64,000 nucleotides of DNA from Amorphophallus konjac (lineage: Eukaryota; Streptophyta; Magnoliopsida; Alismatales; Araceae), in the NCBI GenBank assembly GCA_022559845.1, contig CM040126.1, positions 123,852,886 through 123,916,885 of the forward strand, read 5' to 3'. This document shows positions 1-10,470 of the stretch, in pieces. Position 1 is the stretch's first letter. Each line of letters starts with the position of its first letter. Made by a program: the position numbers and the translations under genes. A model generated the notes under the pieces. The model was not told where the DNA came from, searched no databases, and was given only the letters and a program-made list of their open reading frames with translations.

Positions 1-2219
1 ATGAACATCTCATTTAAGTCCAAGGTTAGGAAGTTTACCAAGAGCTCCAGTGCAGCCCGGTACTCATCCCGCTGCTGGACAGTGGCAAGGAGTAGTCCCT
101 CAAGCTCAGCGATGTGTCCCCATGGGTCTAGCTGCATTTAGAAGTCAAAAGTGTCAATGCATATAGAAATCAATTATTCATTTGCATATAGCAAAGTCTG
201 AGTTTAGAGTTTATACCGGTCGTCGGTACCGAAGAAAACCTGGTCATCGTACCACTGGGCGTAGGCCTTCAAGTACGCCTCATCGCTATCAGCCTGCTCG
301 GTCACTACCCTACCCTTCTGCTTACAGTCCTCAATATACTTTCTCGCTCGGCCACTCCAATTTACATCGCCGCTGATCCCTTTGGAAGATTTCCCCGGTC
401 GCTCGTCATTTCGGTGAGGGAACGTCACCTCCGGCTGATGCACTCCTCGTGTCCTCATGATCGAGCAGTAGTGGAGAGGCTCGATCACATTGATGCAATG
501 AAGCCAGATGTCCCGTCCTCCGTAGGCTAAGGAAGATGCCACCTAAGGCTGCCCCTCGTGTCGCTCATTCCGATATGGTGTCCAGCGCACCTGAAAGGCC
601 AGTTAAGTTCATGTCAGCATTTTAGAAGCATATAGATGCATGTAAGAAAAGGTGTAAATTTTAGAATATTACCGATGCATGCGGGTATGAGTCAATGTCA
701 TCCTGGATGGCCCGAGTCAATCTCTTGATCGACCTCGTGTCTCGAGCTACCGACCACCGCCTCACGATGGGAATCTGTCCCGGATTTAGCTCGGCCCCTC
801 GCCCGATCCTGGGTAGGTAGAGGAAGACCCAGATCTTCATTTTTCAACAAGCGTCAGCATATAGGCATAATCAAGAGCATTTAGAAGGCATTTAGAAGCA
901 TTTAGGGCATTTACCTGAAAAAAAGGTGAGAAGCCGTCTAGCATGGTCTCTCGGTCTGTCGCGCTGAGGGAGTCGAATAGGAAAGCCAGGACAGCCGCTC
1001 CCCACGCATTTCTGCCCACTCTATCCAGATCCGCTAGCAATGGAAGAAGCCTGCAGCTGATGACATCAGCTCGGGTTTGGAATAAGAGCTTCCCGAATAG
1101 CAACATCAGGAAGCGTCTCAGCACTTTATCTCCCTCCGGTCCTGGCTCCGCCGCCACACTCGGGCGCACCTGCTCGACCACTCAGTTGATGTGATGCTCT
1201 GGTAGTTCTCCAACTGCTATCGCCGCTCCCCGGAGTCCCAAACTCTCCTGCAGCACCGATCGTGATAACTGGGATGACGGATGCCCTTCCCTCATCAGAT
1301 CCAGCCCTAGCAGCTCCTGGGCTAGCTCTCTATAGTCGCCATATGTCCATCCCGTCACCGCCGTCCCGTGTACTCGCAAGTCGCTGATCCGCGCCATGTC
1401 TTCTAATGCTGGGATCATGTGCCCCCATGGGAAGATGAAAGCTCGGCTGATCCAATCCCACCTCTCGTGCAACGCGTACAGGAGGGCTGTGTCCACTCTT
1501 GTCACCTCTATGCTAAGGACTTCTCCGAAGCCCATGGCAGCTAGTCTCTCCCTCTGGTACCCCGGCAGTGCCAAGTACACCGCCTGCACTTGAAGCCATG
1601 TGATTCTTGTTCTCCTCTTTCCCTGCACACATTTAGGTCATAAGTTAGTCATTAGTCACATTGCATTGCATTAATGACAAACAAAATAACAAAAAAAATC
1701 AAATAATCAAAAAACCAAAAATGTCATTGCTAGTTCTGGTTCCCCTGACGCACCAGTGGTGGCGCGTCATGGGGCGTAACGGTCACTGAAATGACCGTTA
1801 CGTTCCCCTTGAACGGGCATCATCTTCTTTAATTTTCTAGCCTGTAGGAATGGCCAATATGGCCTACAAGGTGTCCCAATAGGTCCCCAGACCTATTTCC
1901 TTCCCCTTAAACGCACATGCAATCCATTAAAATTTGAAAATTAGGGTTTTTGGGCGATTTGGCCTACCTCCGGGTCTTGGCTGCGTTTCTTCTTCTCCGG
2001 CGCAATGGGCTCTTCCTCGCCACCGATAGCTTCTCCGGCCTGTTCTTCTTCCTCTTCAGCTCCCTCTAGGGCCAGTGGGGCCTCTTCTTCCGTCGGTTGA
2101 GCCGCCGCCGCCGTCAGTTGTTCTTCTGGCAAACCCGTCGTCGGCGCATCATCCTCCCGGGCAATGCGGTCCCGGCACCGTTTGATGGCGAGCTTCTTTT
2201 TTCCCCTCTCCCTCGTCAT
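1..2219 (-). pseudogene. Plant mobile domain (PMD) gene copy 1, antisense in T1, decayed
   Basis: A multi-exon gene read right to left. By comparison with copy 2 at 27032-30039, the exons are 1968-2219 (start codon, basic then acidic low-complexity N-terminus), 915-1622 (PMD core), 673-834, 217-590 and 39-131. The remainder lies off the left edge. Splice sites are GT/AG and agree between copies. The core shows the PMD signature: a helical start with WLQVQAVYLALPGYQRERL, ALHERWD, then FIFPWGHMIPALEDMARI. PMD proteins (MAIN/MAIL relatives) are nuclear plant factors linked to transposon silencing and are often carried by transposons. This copy is dead: TGA at 1182-1184 (arginine in copy 2) and TAG at 543-545 (tryptophan in copy 2). 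The function in the element is unknown. Confidence 0.75.
1746..1800. repeat. 24-bp palindromic dyads, one pair, in intron 1 of PMD copy 1
   Basis: Units at 1746-1769 and 1777-1800 follow TRACG-N14-CGTYA and are separated by 7 bp. The second unit has perfect 8-bp arms, TAACGGTC and GACCGTTA. The pair lies in the intron between exons 1 and 2. Copy 2 of the gene has the same kind of module at the same place. Confidence 0.85.
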
Positions 2220-3497
2220 AGCGGCCGGAGGGCTCGTGGCCGGTGAGGTTTTGGGGGAGGGTTGCTCTGGGGTTTTTGGGTTTAGGGCGTGATTAGAGAA
2301 TGAGATCGAAACATGGCTCGGTTTGTTTTTTTTTACAAATTCAGGAAATGTAACGGTCTATCGTGAGACCGTTACAGTCCTCTGACGCTCTATATTGAGT
2401 CCGTCAGGAGACTAGGTCATTCTTTTTTGAAAAATGAGAACCGGTGGACTATAACAGATGGACATAAATCCGTTACAAGGTTGTAGTGCATCTTTCATAA
2501 TCCGTTACAGTCTTGAAAACATTTTGGGTGAAACATAATCATTGTTGTGCTTATTATGCATGATATTTTGAAAGTGTGATTGATGATTATTTGAATGGTT
2601 ATGCTCTGTTCATGCTTCTATTCTTGATTCGCTAATCCTCTTAATGGAATCATGAATATCATTAAGATCTCACGCTTTGCCACTCGCCGAGCAAGTAAGT
2701 CAGGTATTGTGTCTCGATCCCTTATCCCTTAATGCATTGCTATATGTTATATATAATATATTATCTCGAGAACTGGCTGGTCATTCATGTGTTATAGGTT
2801 CTGATGTTCCCCTTAAACAAAAATGATGATGATCTAAGTGCACATGTTTAATCGTTGGATAGGCCATTAACTTGGAAAAGTTTGGGGACGATTGTTATGT
2901 CTTGCACGCCGTGGTTGCAGATAGTGTCCTGACCCTAGTTTCTCTGGTCTAGCAATACTATTCTCGAGTATCTTCTTATTTTATCTTTCTTTGCAATTAT
3001 TTTGATGATTCCTTTTTCCTTTAGCCCAGCATGCATCATACGCATTTTTGAGCATTCATGAGCCTCATCTGTCCAAGGTGTCTCAGTGATGGTGAATAGT
3101 TGTGTTCTGTGATCTCGAGTAAGGATGATTATTCCACTCTGAGTTAGAAGGTATCCTTTGGTCTGCTCACTTGGTCTGGTTAGCTGAAGATTCCTGTCTA
3201 GAGTTTAGTTAATCGTCTCTTTCCTTTTCGCTGCTCCGGCTGCCGGCCGTGTGTTTTCCTTTTCCTTAGTTGTTAGTTCCTCCAGACATGCATCATTTTG
3301 GTTGGCTATTTCCTTGTGATTAGTTCAAAGTTTTCTGGAAGATTCTTGTCACTCGTTAGTTGAGGACGGGTGTCATTTGCCTTAACGTCCACTTTTCAGT
3401 CCACTCCGCTTCATCTCCGCTTCATCTCCATGTTCCATTTTGCTTTTACTTCACCTCCGCTCGCTCCCCTGGAAAGAGGACGTTAAGGAGGGGTAGC
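2220..3497. other. Non-coding DNA between the PMD start and the T1 3' LTR
   Basis: No credible ORF. The stretch is the inverted homologue of T2 25748-27031 and would hold the promoter and 5' UTR of the antisense PMD gene. It carries a 24-bp dyad pair at 2351-2374 and 2383-2406 (8-bp spacer) and a decayed unit near 2455. It ends in a purine-rich tract, AAGGAGGGG, just before the LTR at 3498, the expected plus-strand primer of T1. Confidence 0.7.
2351..2406. repeat. 24-bp palindromic dyads, one pair, upstream of PMD copy 1
   Basis: Units at 2351-2374 (arms TAACGGTC and GACCGTTA) and 2383-2406 (TGACGCTC and GTCCGTCA), with an 8-bp spacer, giving the 24-8-24 geometry seen across the window. Confidence 0.85.
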
Positions 3498-3998
3498 TGT
3501 TGACACCCGTTTTATGACCGATGAGTTGGGTCATTTCCTTATTCATCTTTAATGATGCTCCGAGTTGTTCACCCTTGTTGAGTCATCTTGGTCAATTTTA
3601 GGTTCCTTTCATGGGTCATCTCCTCTTTGGTTGGGTTTGGTTCTTTATCCTTGTTAACTGGACGTTGCTTGGCAAACTCTCCACTCCATTTGTCATCTTT
3701 TTGTTCTCTAATGCATCTCTCTTAGCGCGTTATGGTATCCTAACGCACCTCTCATGAACCGTTACTTGATCCCAGAGTCCTGAGTTGACCGCTCTCTTTT
3801 CATGCTTATCCTTTGCAATGTAACAGACATTATTTCATATGTCACCTTATTCTAACGCATTATCCCTGATATGTTACGCCTTCCAGAGTCCTCTGTTCGA
3901 AAACTTTGCCCGTTGGTCTTATCTCTTAGGGGATAAGGTTGTGTACGGACTGGTCCTGGCGCGTTACTTCATTGTGGCGGTCTATCGTGCAGCCGTTA
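3498..3998 (+). repeat. T1 3' LTR, left part (interrupted by G1)
   Basis: Starts TGTTGACACCCG, the reverse complement of the end of both T2 LTRs, and follows them until 3998, where G1 begins. It contains dyad units at 3741-3764, 3821-3844 with 3853-3876, and 3943-3966 with 3975-3998. The last unit ends exactly at the G1 junction. With the right part the LTR is about 1.71 kb, like the T2 LTRs at 1.74 kb. Confidence 0.88.
3741..3998. repeat. 24-bp palindromic dyads in T1 LTR, left part
   Basis: Five units: 3741-3764; 3821-3844 and 3853-3876 (8-bp spacer); 3943-3966 and 3975-3998 (8-bp spacer). The 3821 unit has decayed arms but keeps the 24-bp length and the spacing. The last unit supplies the CGTTA that was duplicated when G1 inserted. 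Confidence 0.85.
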
Positions 3999-5171
3999 TG
4001 TCACGCCCTGAGACTTTATTACAGCGGAAGACTCGCTCGAGGAACGTAAACAACCGGCATACTAAGCCTCTTGCAAGCAAGAACGATTAGAGCGCAAGAC
4101 ATTCACACACATAAATGCAATTTGCACCATATTTACTCAACTTCAACTTATTTCATTATTAATCAAGAATTCAAGTACAACCACTAATTCAACTTCCATC
4201 ATACTAGACTCAAGAAATAAGAAAATTACATAGACTCAATCTAAACAATGTAGACTCCCTAAGTCTTCGGTCATTCGTCATTCACTCTCGGATCCGGTAG
4301 TTGAACATTCCGAATCCAATCCCGACTCACTTCCATCTCCTGAAAAAGATTGGAAATAGGTAATGAGCACACTTGCCCAGTAGGTATCTTCGCATCAACA
4401 TGATTAGCATTATTAAAGTAATTAACTTTTTAGCTCTAGAAGAATAAGGTAAAATCATGCGAAATGCGATCAATCATGCGAATAACCAAAGTAACAAAGA
4501 TGATAGAATGAGCAAGTAAGAACTAGCAAGAATGTCACAAGAACATGATATGGCCTTTCATGAACAAGAATGTAACGAGAATGTACTAGCAAGACCACGT
4601 AGTCATCATCCAAACATCTTTTGCTTGAGAGCAAGTATTTGGTTAATTTCTGTGGAATATCATGTAACAAGCAAGAAAGTCATGTACAAGCATTTTTTAC
4701 GATCCCGTTGATTTTCACTTATTTATAGAGAAAGTACTCCCAGCGCAATGCGACGCCAGTAGCATCATACCCCATGGTTTATAATAGTATGTTTCCGGCA
4801 ATCAGCCGAGGGGACTAGCATAGAGTCCTTGAACACAATCAGTGCTCGATCGCATCTTCAAGTATAAATCAAGCTATTTCCGCGTTTCAAGTAATAAAAT
4901 ATGGCCAAGAATGTACAATTCCAATAAGTTCATGATAACAATAATTCAATTGAATGAATGCTTCAATGAAAAAATGCGAGGTCAAGAATGACTTAAAACA
5001 GGTTATGCTCACGGAAATAATTCGGCAGCATAACGGTACATTCTTTATTTCCCATTCATTATATTAAGTATCTTGAACAATATGTTGAGTCCTAGACCAT
5101 CATAAATCCATCTAGGAACCTTAGAACATCAACCCTTTGGTCAAACCTCGGGTTAACTGGACTTAACAAGG

Positions 5172-5328
5172 TGACGGTCAATAACTGGGCCGTTACGTTC
5201 ACGTGACGGTCTAGTATTGTTCTGTTACAATGGGCTGAATCCAGAACCAATAAATTGGACTTAGTTTAAATGTGACGGTCGTTTATTGGGCCGTTAGATG
5301 AGCTTGACGGTCTAACATTGATCCGTTA
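5172..5328. repeat. 24-bp palindromic dyads in G1 3' LTR, cluster 1
   Basis: Two pairs: 5172-5195 with 5204-5227, and 5273-5296 with 5305-5328. Both spacers are 8 bp, and the pair starts are 101 bp apart. Arms are mainly TGACGGTC and GGCCGTTA. The 5' LTR has the same set at 49454-49610. Confidence 0.9.
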
Positions 5329-5382
5329 CATCTCCAAAAACCAGAAACCATCGATAGTGTTTTCTAATGATTGGGCTTTCAT

Positions 5383-5492
5383 GGTACAACCAACTCGGCG
5401 TCCTAGTGGGAATCCCAGGCTCGCAGAGAATTACGGAGGCCTTGAAACAAGATTTCTTAGTCCATTGGAAGGAATATCCAATAGAGAGGTCC
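5383..5492 (-). repeat. 110-bp block shared with T2 leader and G3 LTR (G1 3' LTR copy)
   Basis: Plus-strand landmarks in order: GGTACAACC, CGGCGTCC, GGGAATCCCAGGCTCGC, ACGGAGG, TTCTTAGTC, AAGGAATAT, GAGAGGTCC. The same landmarks in the same order occur at 49665-49773 (G1 5' LTR), 60705-60812 (G3 LTR) and 45196-45304 (leader of the unrelated Tat element T2). The function is unknown. Confidence 0.85.
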
Positions 5493-5858
5493 TCATGTTC
5501 AAGAATATTTTCCTATAGTGCAAAGTGTGAACTAATGGCCATATACCGGAATATATGTCATGTACTTAAAGAAAATGACTCTATAGATAAAAAAGACTGT
5601 GAAACGATGTGAAACCATGATAAAACTCCGTCAATACATCATTTACAATCATAATTTAAATACAAACTATAGAGTTTAGCCAATGAAATTAACACAACTT
5701 AAAATAACTCAAGATGTTTGTAATCATGCAATTCTTATCATGAAGCAATAAATAAACTCAAAGTCATGATATCAGGTCAAAACTTAGATAACTAGGCTTA
5801 TTTATAAGTAGACTTGACTAATTTCCATTTCGTCTCGGGTTGACAGAAAACAGTGTTC

Positions 5859-6038
5859 TGACGGTCTAGCATGGACACGTTACAGTCCGTGTGACGGTTT
5901 GTCGAGGGGCCGTTACAGTATTGTAACGCTCCTGCGATGGTGCGTTAGAGACAACAGAACAATTTAAACACAACAGAGAGTGTGACGGCTTATCGTAAGG
6001 CCGTTACAGTCATGTGACGATCCTACCCTAATCCGTTA
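5859..6038. repeat. 24-bp palindromic dyads in G1 3' LTR, cluster 2
   Basis: Five units: 5859-5882, 5892-5915 and 5924-5947 (spacers 9 and 8), then 5983-6006 and 6015-6038 (spacer 8). Unit length is 24 bp throughout, although the inner bases vary. Confidence 0.9.
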
Positions 6039-6942
6039 GAGCTTCTGTTGGGGGTAAAGATAAGGAACTATGTCCATGCAAGAAGAATCATAATCACTAA
6101 CTAGTTTAGTCATGATAAACGAAGTAAAGGCCAGATATATGCATAGGTCGCAGTGAATGATCAAGATGATATCTTTTATCTTTGGTTAGGCTAAAGTTAT
6201 GCATGTATGCATGAACTTACTAAAACATGAAATTCATAATCTATAATGCATGAAATCAAGTTAAATGAGAGGGCTTTTATCCTTACGAGATCTTTTTGCT
6301 GTTCATGAGATGACCTACCTCTTAACTGGGCTTTAAACTTCTAATTTGAGTCTTCAAGGGTCGCCATAGTTCTTCTCTTCCTGTGATTTTTCAGCAACTT
6401 CACGTCGCTATAACTCCTCAACCTCTTGACCTAAGGACGTGAAATTTTAAGGTTAAGGAGATGATACTAAGAGGAACAAAAAGTTTTAAAGCATCTAACT
6501 CTAATTACCTCGTTTAGGCGTCCTAATTCCTTGATCTTCACTGGTCCTTTGCTCTGAATCATGGGTTGCTATGACAGAATCAACAACTTTAGAAGCCTTT
6601 ATCTCCTTGGTTACTTGATCTTCTAACATGAAATTTTGAGAGTTGTTAAACCTTAGTATTGGAAATAAAAAGTTCCAAAGAACTTACCCAAAATTCTATC
6701 TCCTTACCTTGATTCTTCACGAGTCAAAAGTAAGGGTCGCTCAGTTCAGAACTGGGTTCTATTTATAGGGATTGGACTAGGGTTTGAGGATTAGATCGAT
6801 TCTAGAGTCCTTCGTTGGCCAAAACATGATCTCTAAGAGTCCCTAGTAACCTTACATGTTCTTCTAATTAGGTCTCTTGCACATAGGATCCCAATGTTCT
6901 CATCTTTTTGCAAGTTCTTCAACTTACGGAATCAGCAGGGTG

Positions 6943-6998
6943 TAACGGTCATGGACTAGTGCGTTACACCACTGTAGCGGTCGCCCGATAGACCGTTA
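6943..6998. repeat. 24-bp palindromic dyads in G1 3' LTR, cluster 3
   Basis: One pair, 6943-6966 and 6975-6998, with an 8-bp spacer, about 180 bp from the LTR TATA box on the transcript side. The 5' LTR equivalent is 51176-51231. Confidence 0.9.
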
Positions 6999-7329
6999 CA
7001 TCAACGTGCGCAGAGTTTCAATTTAATAAAACTTTTTATTCATTTTATCTCTATAATTATCTATAAAAATAGTATTTATCCTTAAAATTCGTGAAATAGG
7101 CTAAATAACCTTCTAGAATATGGTCCAAACTTAATGGGCTTGGTCCTTAAACCTTTTGGTCTTAATTGAATAGGCTAGGCTAATTATTTAACACCATTGG
7201 GCCTTATAACCCATTTATTAGTTCAATAATCTATTTATTAATCTATTTAGCCCTTATAAATTCTTGATAAATTCTAGAAAATTCGATAAATAATCTAGAA
7301 ATTATTTATATAAATTTTGGGACACTACA

Positions 7330-7340
7330 CCCTCCCCCAC
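7330..7340 (-). other. G1 polypurine tract
   Basis: GTGGGGGAGGG on the minus strand directly abuts the 3' LTR, where the plus-strand primer of an LTR retrotransposon is expected. G3 has GTGGGGGAGAA at the same place. Confidence 0.85.
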
Positions 7341-8908
7341 TTAGAAGAATTTGATCCCCAAATTTCATACATGAATTATGGAGAGTGTACTTACAATTAA
7401 ATAATTCTGGGAATCTTTTCCGCATAGCTTCTTCGGTTTCCCATGTTACTTCATATGCCCATATTTTCTTCCATTGTATCTTGACCATAGGAATAACTTT
7501 ATTCCTTAGTTGACGCACTTCTCGTTCCAGAATATTTATTGGTGTTTGCTCGTACGTCACGTCCTTTTGAATTTCCAAATTATCATAAGTGATAACATGG
7601 TCAGGATCATATACATACTTTTTCAGCATGGAGACGTGAAATACGTCGTGAACTCCTGCTAATTATGGAGGTAAAGCCAGTCTATAAGCCACTTCACCGA
7701 CCCTTTCGAGAATTTCAAATGGGCCAATGAACCTTGGAGTTAGCTTGCCTTTGATGCCAAATCTTCGAATACCACGACTCGGAGAAACCTTCAGATATAC
7801 ATGATCTCCAACCTGAAACTCCAAGTCGCGCCTTCGATTATCAGCATAAGACTTTTGCCTATCTTGTGCCATCTGTAGTCTTTCTCGTATGAGCTTAATT
7901 TTCTCTGTAGAATCCCTGATAATGCCGGGGCCTAGAAATTACTTTTCCCCTGTCTCACACCAACATATTGGTGATCTACACCTTTTTCCATATAAAGCTT
8001 CAAAGGGTGCCATATGTATGCTGGCCTGATAATTGTTATTATATACAAATTCTACCAGAGGCAAGTTATCATGCCAACTTCCTCCAAAATTGATAGTACA
8101 AGCCATGATCATATCTTCTACTACCTGATTTGTTCTTTCCGTCTGACCATCGGTTTGAGGATGAAAGGCTGTGCTAAAGTTTAATCTAGTCCCTAGTGAA
8201 TGTTGTAGGCCCTTCCAAAATTGTGATGTGAATCGAGGATCTCTATCAGATATAATAGTGACAGGGACACCATGTAGCTTGACAATTTCGTTTATGTATA
8301 AGGCTGCTAGAATATCCATAGACCATCGACTTTTTATTGGTATGAAATGTGCAGACTTAGTCAATCGATCTATGATCACCCATATACCATCGTGTTCTCC
8401 TCTAGTCTTAGGTAAACCCATAATGAAATCCATTCCTATACTTTCCCATTTCCATTCGGGAATATTCAAAGGATGTAATTTACTTGCGGGTCTAAAATTT
8501 TCTGCCTTTACTTGTTGGCAGGTGAGACAACGGGACACAAAATTAGCTATTTCTCTCTTCATATTGGGCCACCAGAAGTTTCTTTTAAGATCTTGATACA
8601 TCTTGGTACCACCTGGGTGAATGGTGTACTTGGAATTATGTGCTTCTTCTAGAATCAATTTCTTCGTATTCTCGTGATCCGGTACACACACTCGGCCCTT
8701 AAATAACAAACTTCCGTCATTGGAAACAGAGAAATCCAGCCTCTGATCTATGTTAGCTTTAATCTCTAGTAATGCAGGATCATCATTTTGCAGCTTGACC
8801 AGATCCTCTATCAATGTAGGTTGAGTTAGGATATTTGCTATGAAATAATCTTCCTCCTTCCTGTCAATATCTAGGTTCAACTGAGCAAATTGAGGAATAA
8901 GATTAGTC
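7341..8908 (-). pseudogene. G1 integrase with C-terminal chromodomain, interrupted
   Basis: Read right to left from the C1 junction. The HHCC zinc-binding region (HNSKYTIHPGG then CLTCQQVK) is followed by the core with DDE residues visible in SIGMDFIMGL, ISDRDPRF and GQTERTNQ. Next come the GPFEILERVG module and DVFHVSMLKKYV leading to the chromodomain (ILEREVRQLRNK, ending EEAMRKRFPELF). Two in-frame TAA codons interrupt it, near 7939 and 7660, each where related proteins have glutamine. Integrase joins the cDNA to the chromosome, and the chromodomain directs insertion to marked chromatin. The frame runs through the PPT into the LTR. The upstream part of pol resumes at 21683 beyond C1. Confidence 0.9.
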
Positions 8909-9042
8909 ATACTTGTTGTGCCCCTGGTTTTGATGATGACAACCATGAGATATGAATGATGTTTTCAATTCAATGATGAATTAAAGTTTGGTTCAATAAT
9001 ACATACTTTCACTTGATTTCATTCTTGTGCTAGAAAGGAACA

Positions 9043-9444
9043 GGGTCGACGCAGGGAGCTTAAAGCATCCACGCATCAGCTGAAGAAGCCTTCACCAATA
9101 TCTTCACAAGTTGTTCCACAGCGTCAACGCCAAGATAGAGCGGCGTCGACGCAGCAGTTACAAAGGGAGAGCCAATGGCTTACTGGAATACTCTGATGCG
9201 TCAACGCTTTGATCAAGTAGCGTGAACGCAACAGTTCAAGCATTCCTTGTTGTAGCCTCTGGAGTACCTTGGCAGCGTCGACGCTGCAGTTCGATGGGTC
9301 GACGCTGCAGTACGATGGATTGCCACAACTGTCTAAAGCGCAACTAATGAGTGGACGCAGCTGCATCTTGCGTCAACGCACTCAGCATGAAACCTGAAGC
9401 TAGAAGAAGGGTGCGTTAACTCCTTGGGGCAAGAGGGTCGACGC
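9043..9444. repeat. GTYRAC palindrome dyads in C1 5' LTR (six pairs, about 77-bp period)
   Basis: Each pair is two 10-bp boxes of the form GNGTYRACGC separated by 11-12 bp. Box starts are 9043/9065, 9121/9143, 9198/9220, 9275/9296, 9349/9370 and 9413/9435. The within-pair distance is 22, 22, 22, 21, 21 and 22 bp. Pair starts are 78, 77, 77, 74 and 64 bp apart. The most complete box is GCGTCGACGC, a perfect palindrome with three CpGs. The sequence between pairs is not obviously repeated. Confidence 0.88.
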
Positions 9445-9557
9445 AATCTAATTCAAGTTGCAGAGTACGATAAGTGGATCCCACCACCAGTCATTATCTG
9501 CCACATCAGCCACAAGCGGATAAGGTTTCGTAGCTTCTACCACTCCAGAAGGTTCCC

Positions 9558-9650
9558 CACGTGAGCAATCATAAGGATAACCAGAAAATCAGGGTGGTGG
9601 CCCACCTGCCTCACGTGAACTATTTTGTGCGCGGGAAGACCATAAAATAG
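9558..9650 (+). promoter_or_regulatory. Likely C1 LTR core promoter: two CACGTG boxes and TATA-like element
   Basis: CACGTG occurs at 9558-9563 and 9612-9617, followed by CATAAAATAG at 9641-9650. CACGTG is the plant G-box bound by bZIP and bHLH factors, and a pair just upstream of a TATA-like box suggests a regulated promoter. The same set is in the 3' LTR near 20819-20910. The transcription start is not determined. Confidence 0.6.
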
Positions 9651-10416
9651 GTTCACCCGAGAAGAAAAGAGAAGATAGAGGAAAAAGAGTAGAAGGAGTG
9701 AGGCGAACAGCAGAACGAGAAAGGCTGAGAGCAGAACTGGACGAAGGCTGCTGAAAAATCAGATCAGAAGATCATCGCGCCACCAAGACTCTTCTACATT
9801 CCAGACGGAGGAGATTCAAGGATCGAAGCTCATGCGTATGGACATGGATCTCTCTGTTGGTGATCTAAATTCCGCTGCGTCCAAGTGCTGAAGTTTGATT
9901 TCTTATCTTTTAGTTTTCCTATTGTTTTTGAACATTGTATTCCTCTCCTTCACTGGATTTAGTGAAGAGAGGGTGATTCTGATTCAGCGGGCTGTGCTGA
10001 GATCAGGGGTGTCAAGGCTGTTTGCCTTCAAGCTGTTTGACAGCGGATCTGAGGATTTGTTCCTCGTTGTCTTCTGTTGGGGTAGTCAACAGTATAGAGG
10101 AATTACTTCCTCGGTTTAGCAAAGCTGTGAAGCTCAGCAGGGTTCCTCACTAGTTGAGTGGGGAGGTGGACGTAGGTCTCCATTGGGTGACCGAACCACC
10201 TTAAAATTGTGGTCTCTTGTGTGGCTTGGTTTAATCTTCGCAATTTGTTCCTCGCTAGATGCATGATAGGCACGCTCTCTGATTGGCTTGGTTCAGTGTT
10301 TCAATTAATCATCTAGGTGTGGTGCTTCTGATGCAAATTGCTCTACTATAATTTTTATAAGGTCAACCTATTCACCCCCTCCCCCTCTAGCTTGACCGTC
10401 CTCTCGATCCAACACG

Positions 10417-10428
10417 TGGTATCAGAGC
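10417..10428 (+). other. C1 primer binding site (initiator tRNA-Met)
   Basis: TGGTATCAGAGC, two bases after the 5' LTR, is complementary to the 3' end of plant initiator tRNA-Met, the usual primer for Ty1/copia reverse transcription. Confidence 0.93.
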
Positions 10429-10470
10429 GCCAGGCTCTCTTGCAAAGGTTTCACAGCCTAGAGAGAACTA

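Larger units (their letters stand above)
1..3998 (+). mobile_element. T1: Tat/Ogre-type Ty3/gypsy element, left segment (incomplete)
   Basis: This is the 3' part of a second copy of the T2 element family, in the opposite orientation to T2. It holds a PMD gene remnant on the minus strand, then the 3' LTR starting TGTTGACACCC at 3498. The LTR is cut at 3998 by G1 and resumes at 51563, ending AATCAACA at 52773. Comparison with T2 implies that gag-pol lies on the plus strand beyond the left window edge. The outer flank is GTACC (52774-52778); the matching TSD should lie off the left edge. The orientation is inferred from T2, because no T1 gag or pol is visible here. Confidence 0.8.
3999..7329 (-). 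repeat. G1 3' LTR (3.33 kb)
   Basis: A near-duplicate of 48280-51562, with small indels. It carries three clusters of 24-bp dyads (5172-5328, 5859-6038, 6943-6998), the 110-bp block shared with T2 and G3 (5383-5492), and a TATA box reading TATAAATAG on the minus strand at 6759-6767. No coding potential is evident; short ORFs inside are not conserved as protein. Confidence 0.92.
8914..10414 (+). repeat. C1 5' LTR (1.50 kb)
   Basis: Begins TGTTGTGCCCC and ends GATCCAACA; duplicated at 20175-21677. It contains six GTYRAC dyads (9043-9444), two CACGTG boxes and a TATA-like box near 9641. The hydrophobic 74-codon ORF at 9895-10119 lies downstream of the promoter inside the LTR. It recurs in the other LTR simply because the LTRs are copies, and I do not call it a gene. 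Confidence 0.93.

Noticed and set aside
9895..10119. 74-residue hydrophobic ORF repeated at 21158-21382
   Set aside because: It lies inside the C1 LTRs and recurs only because the LTRs are copies; no family motif or start context supports translation.
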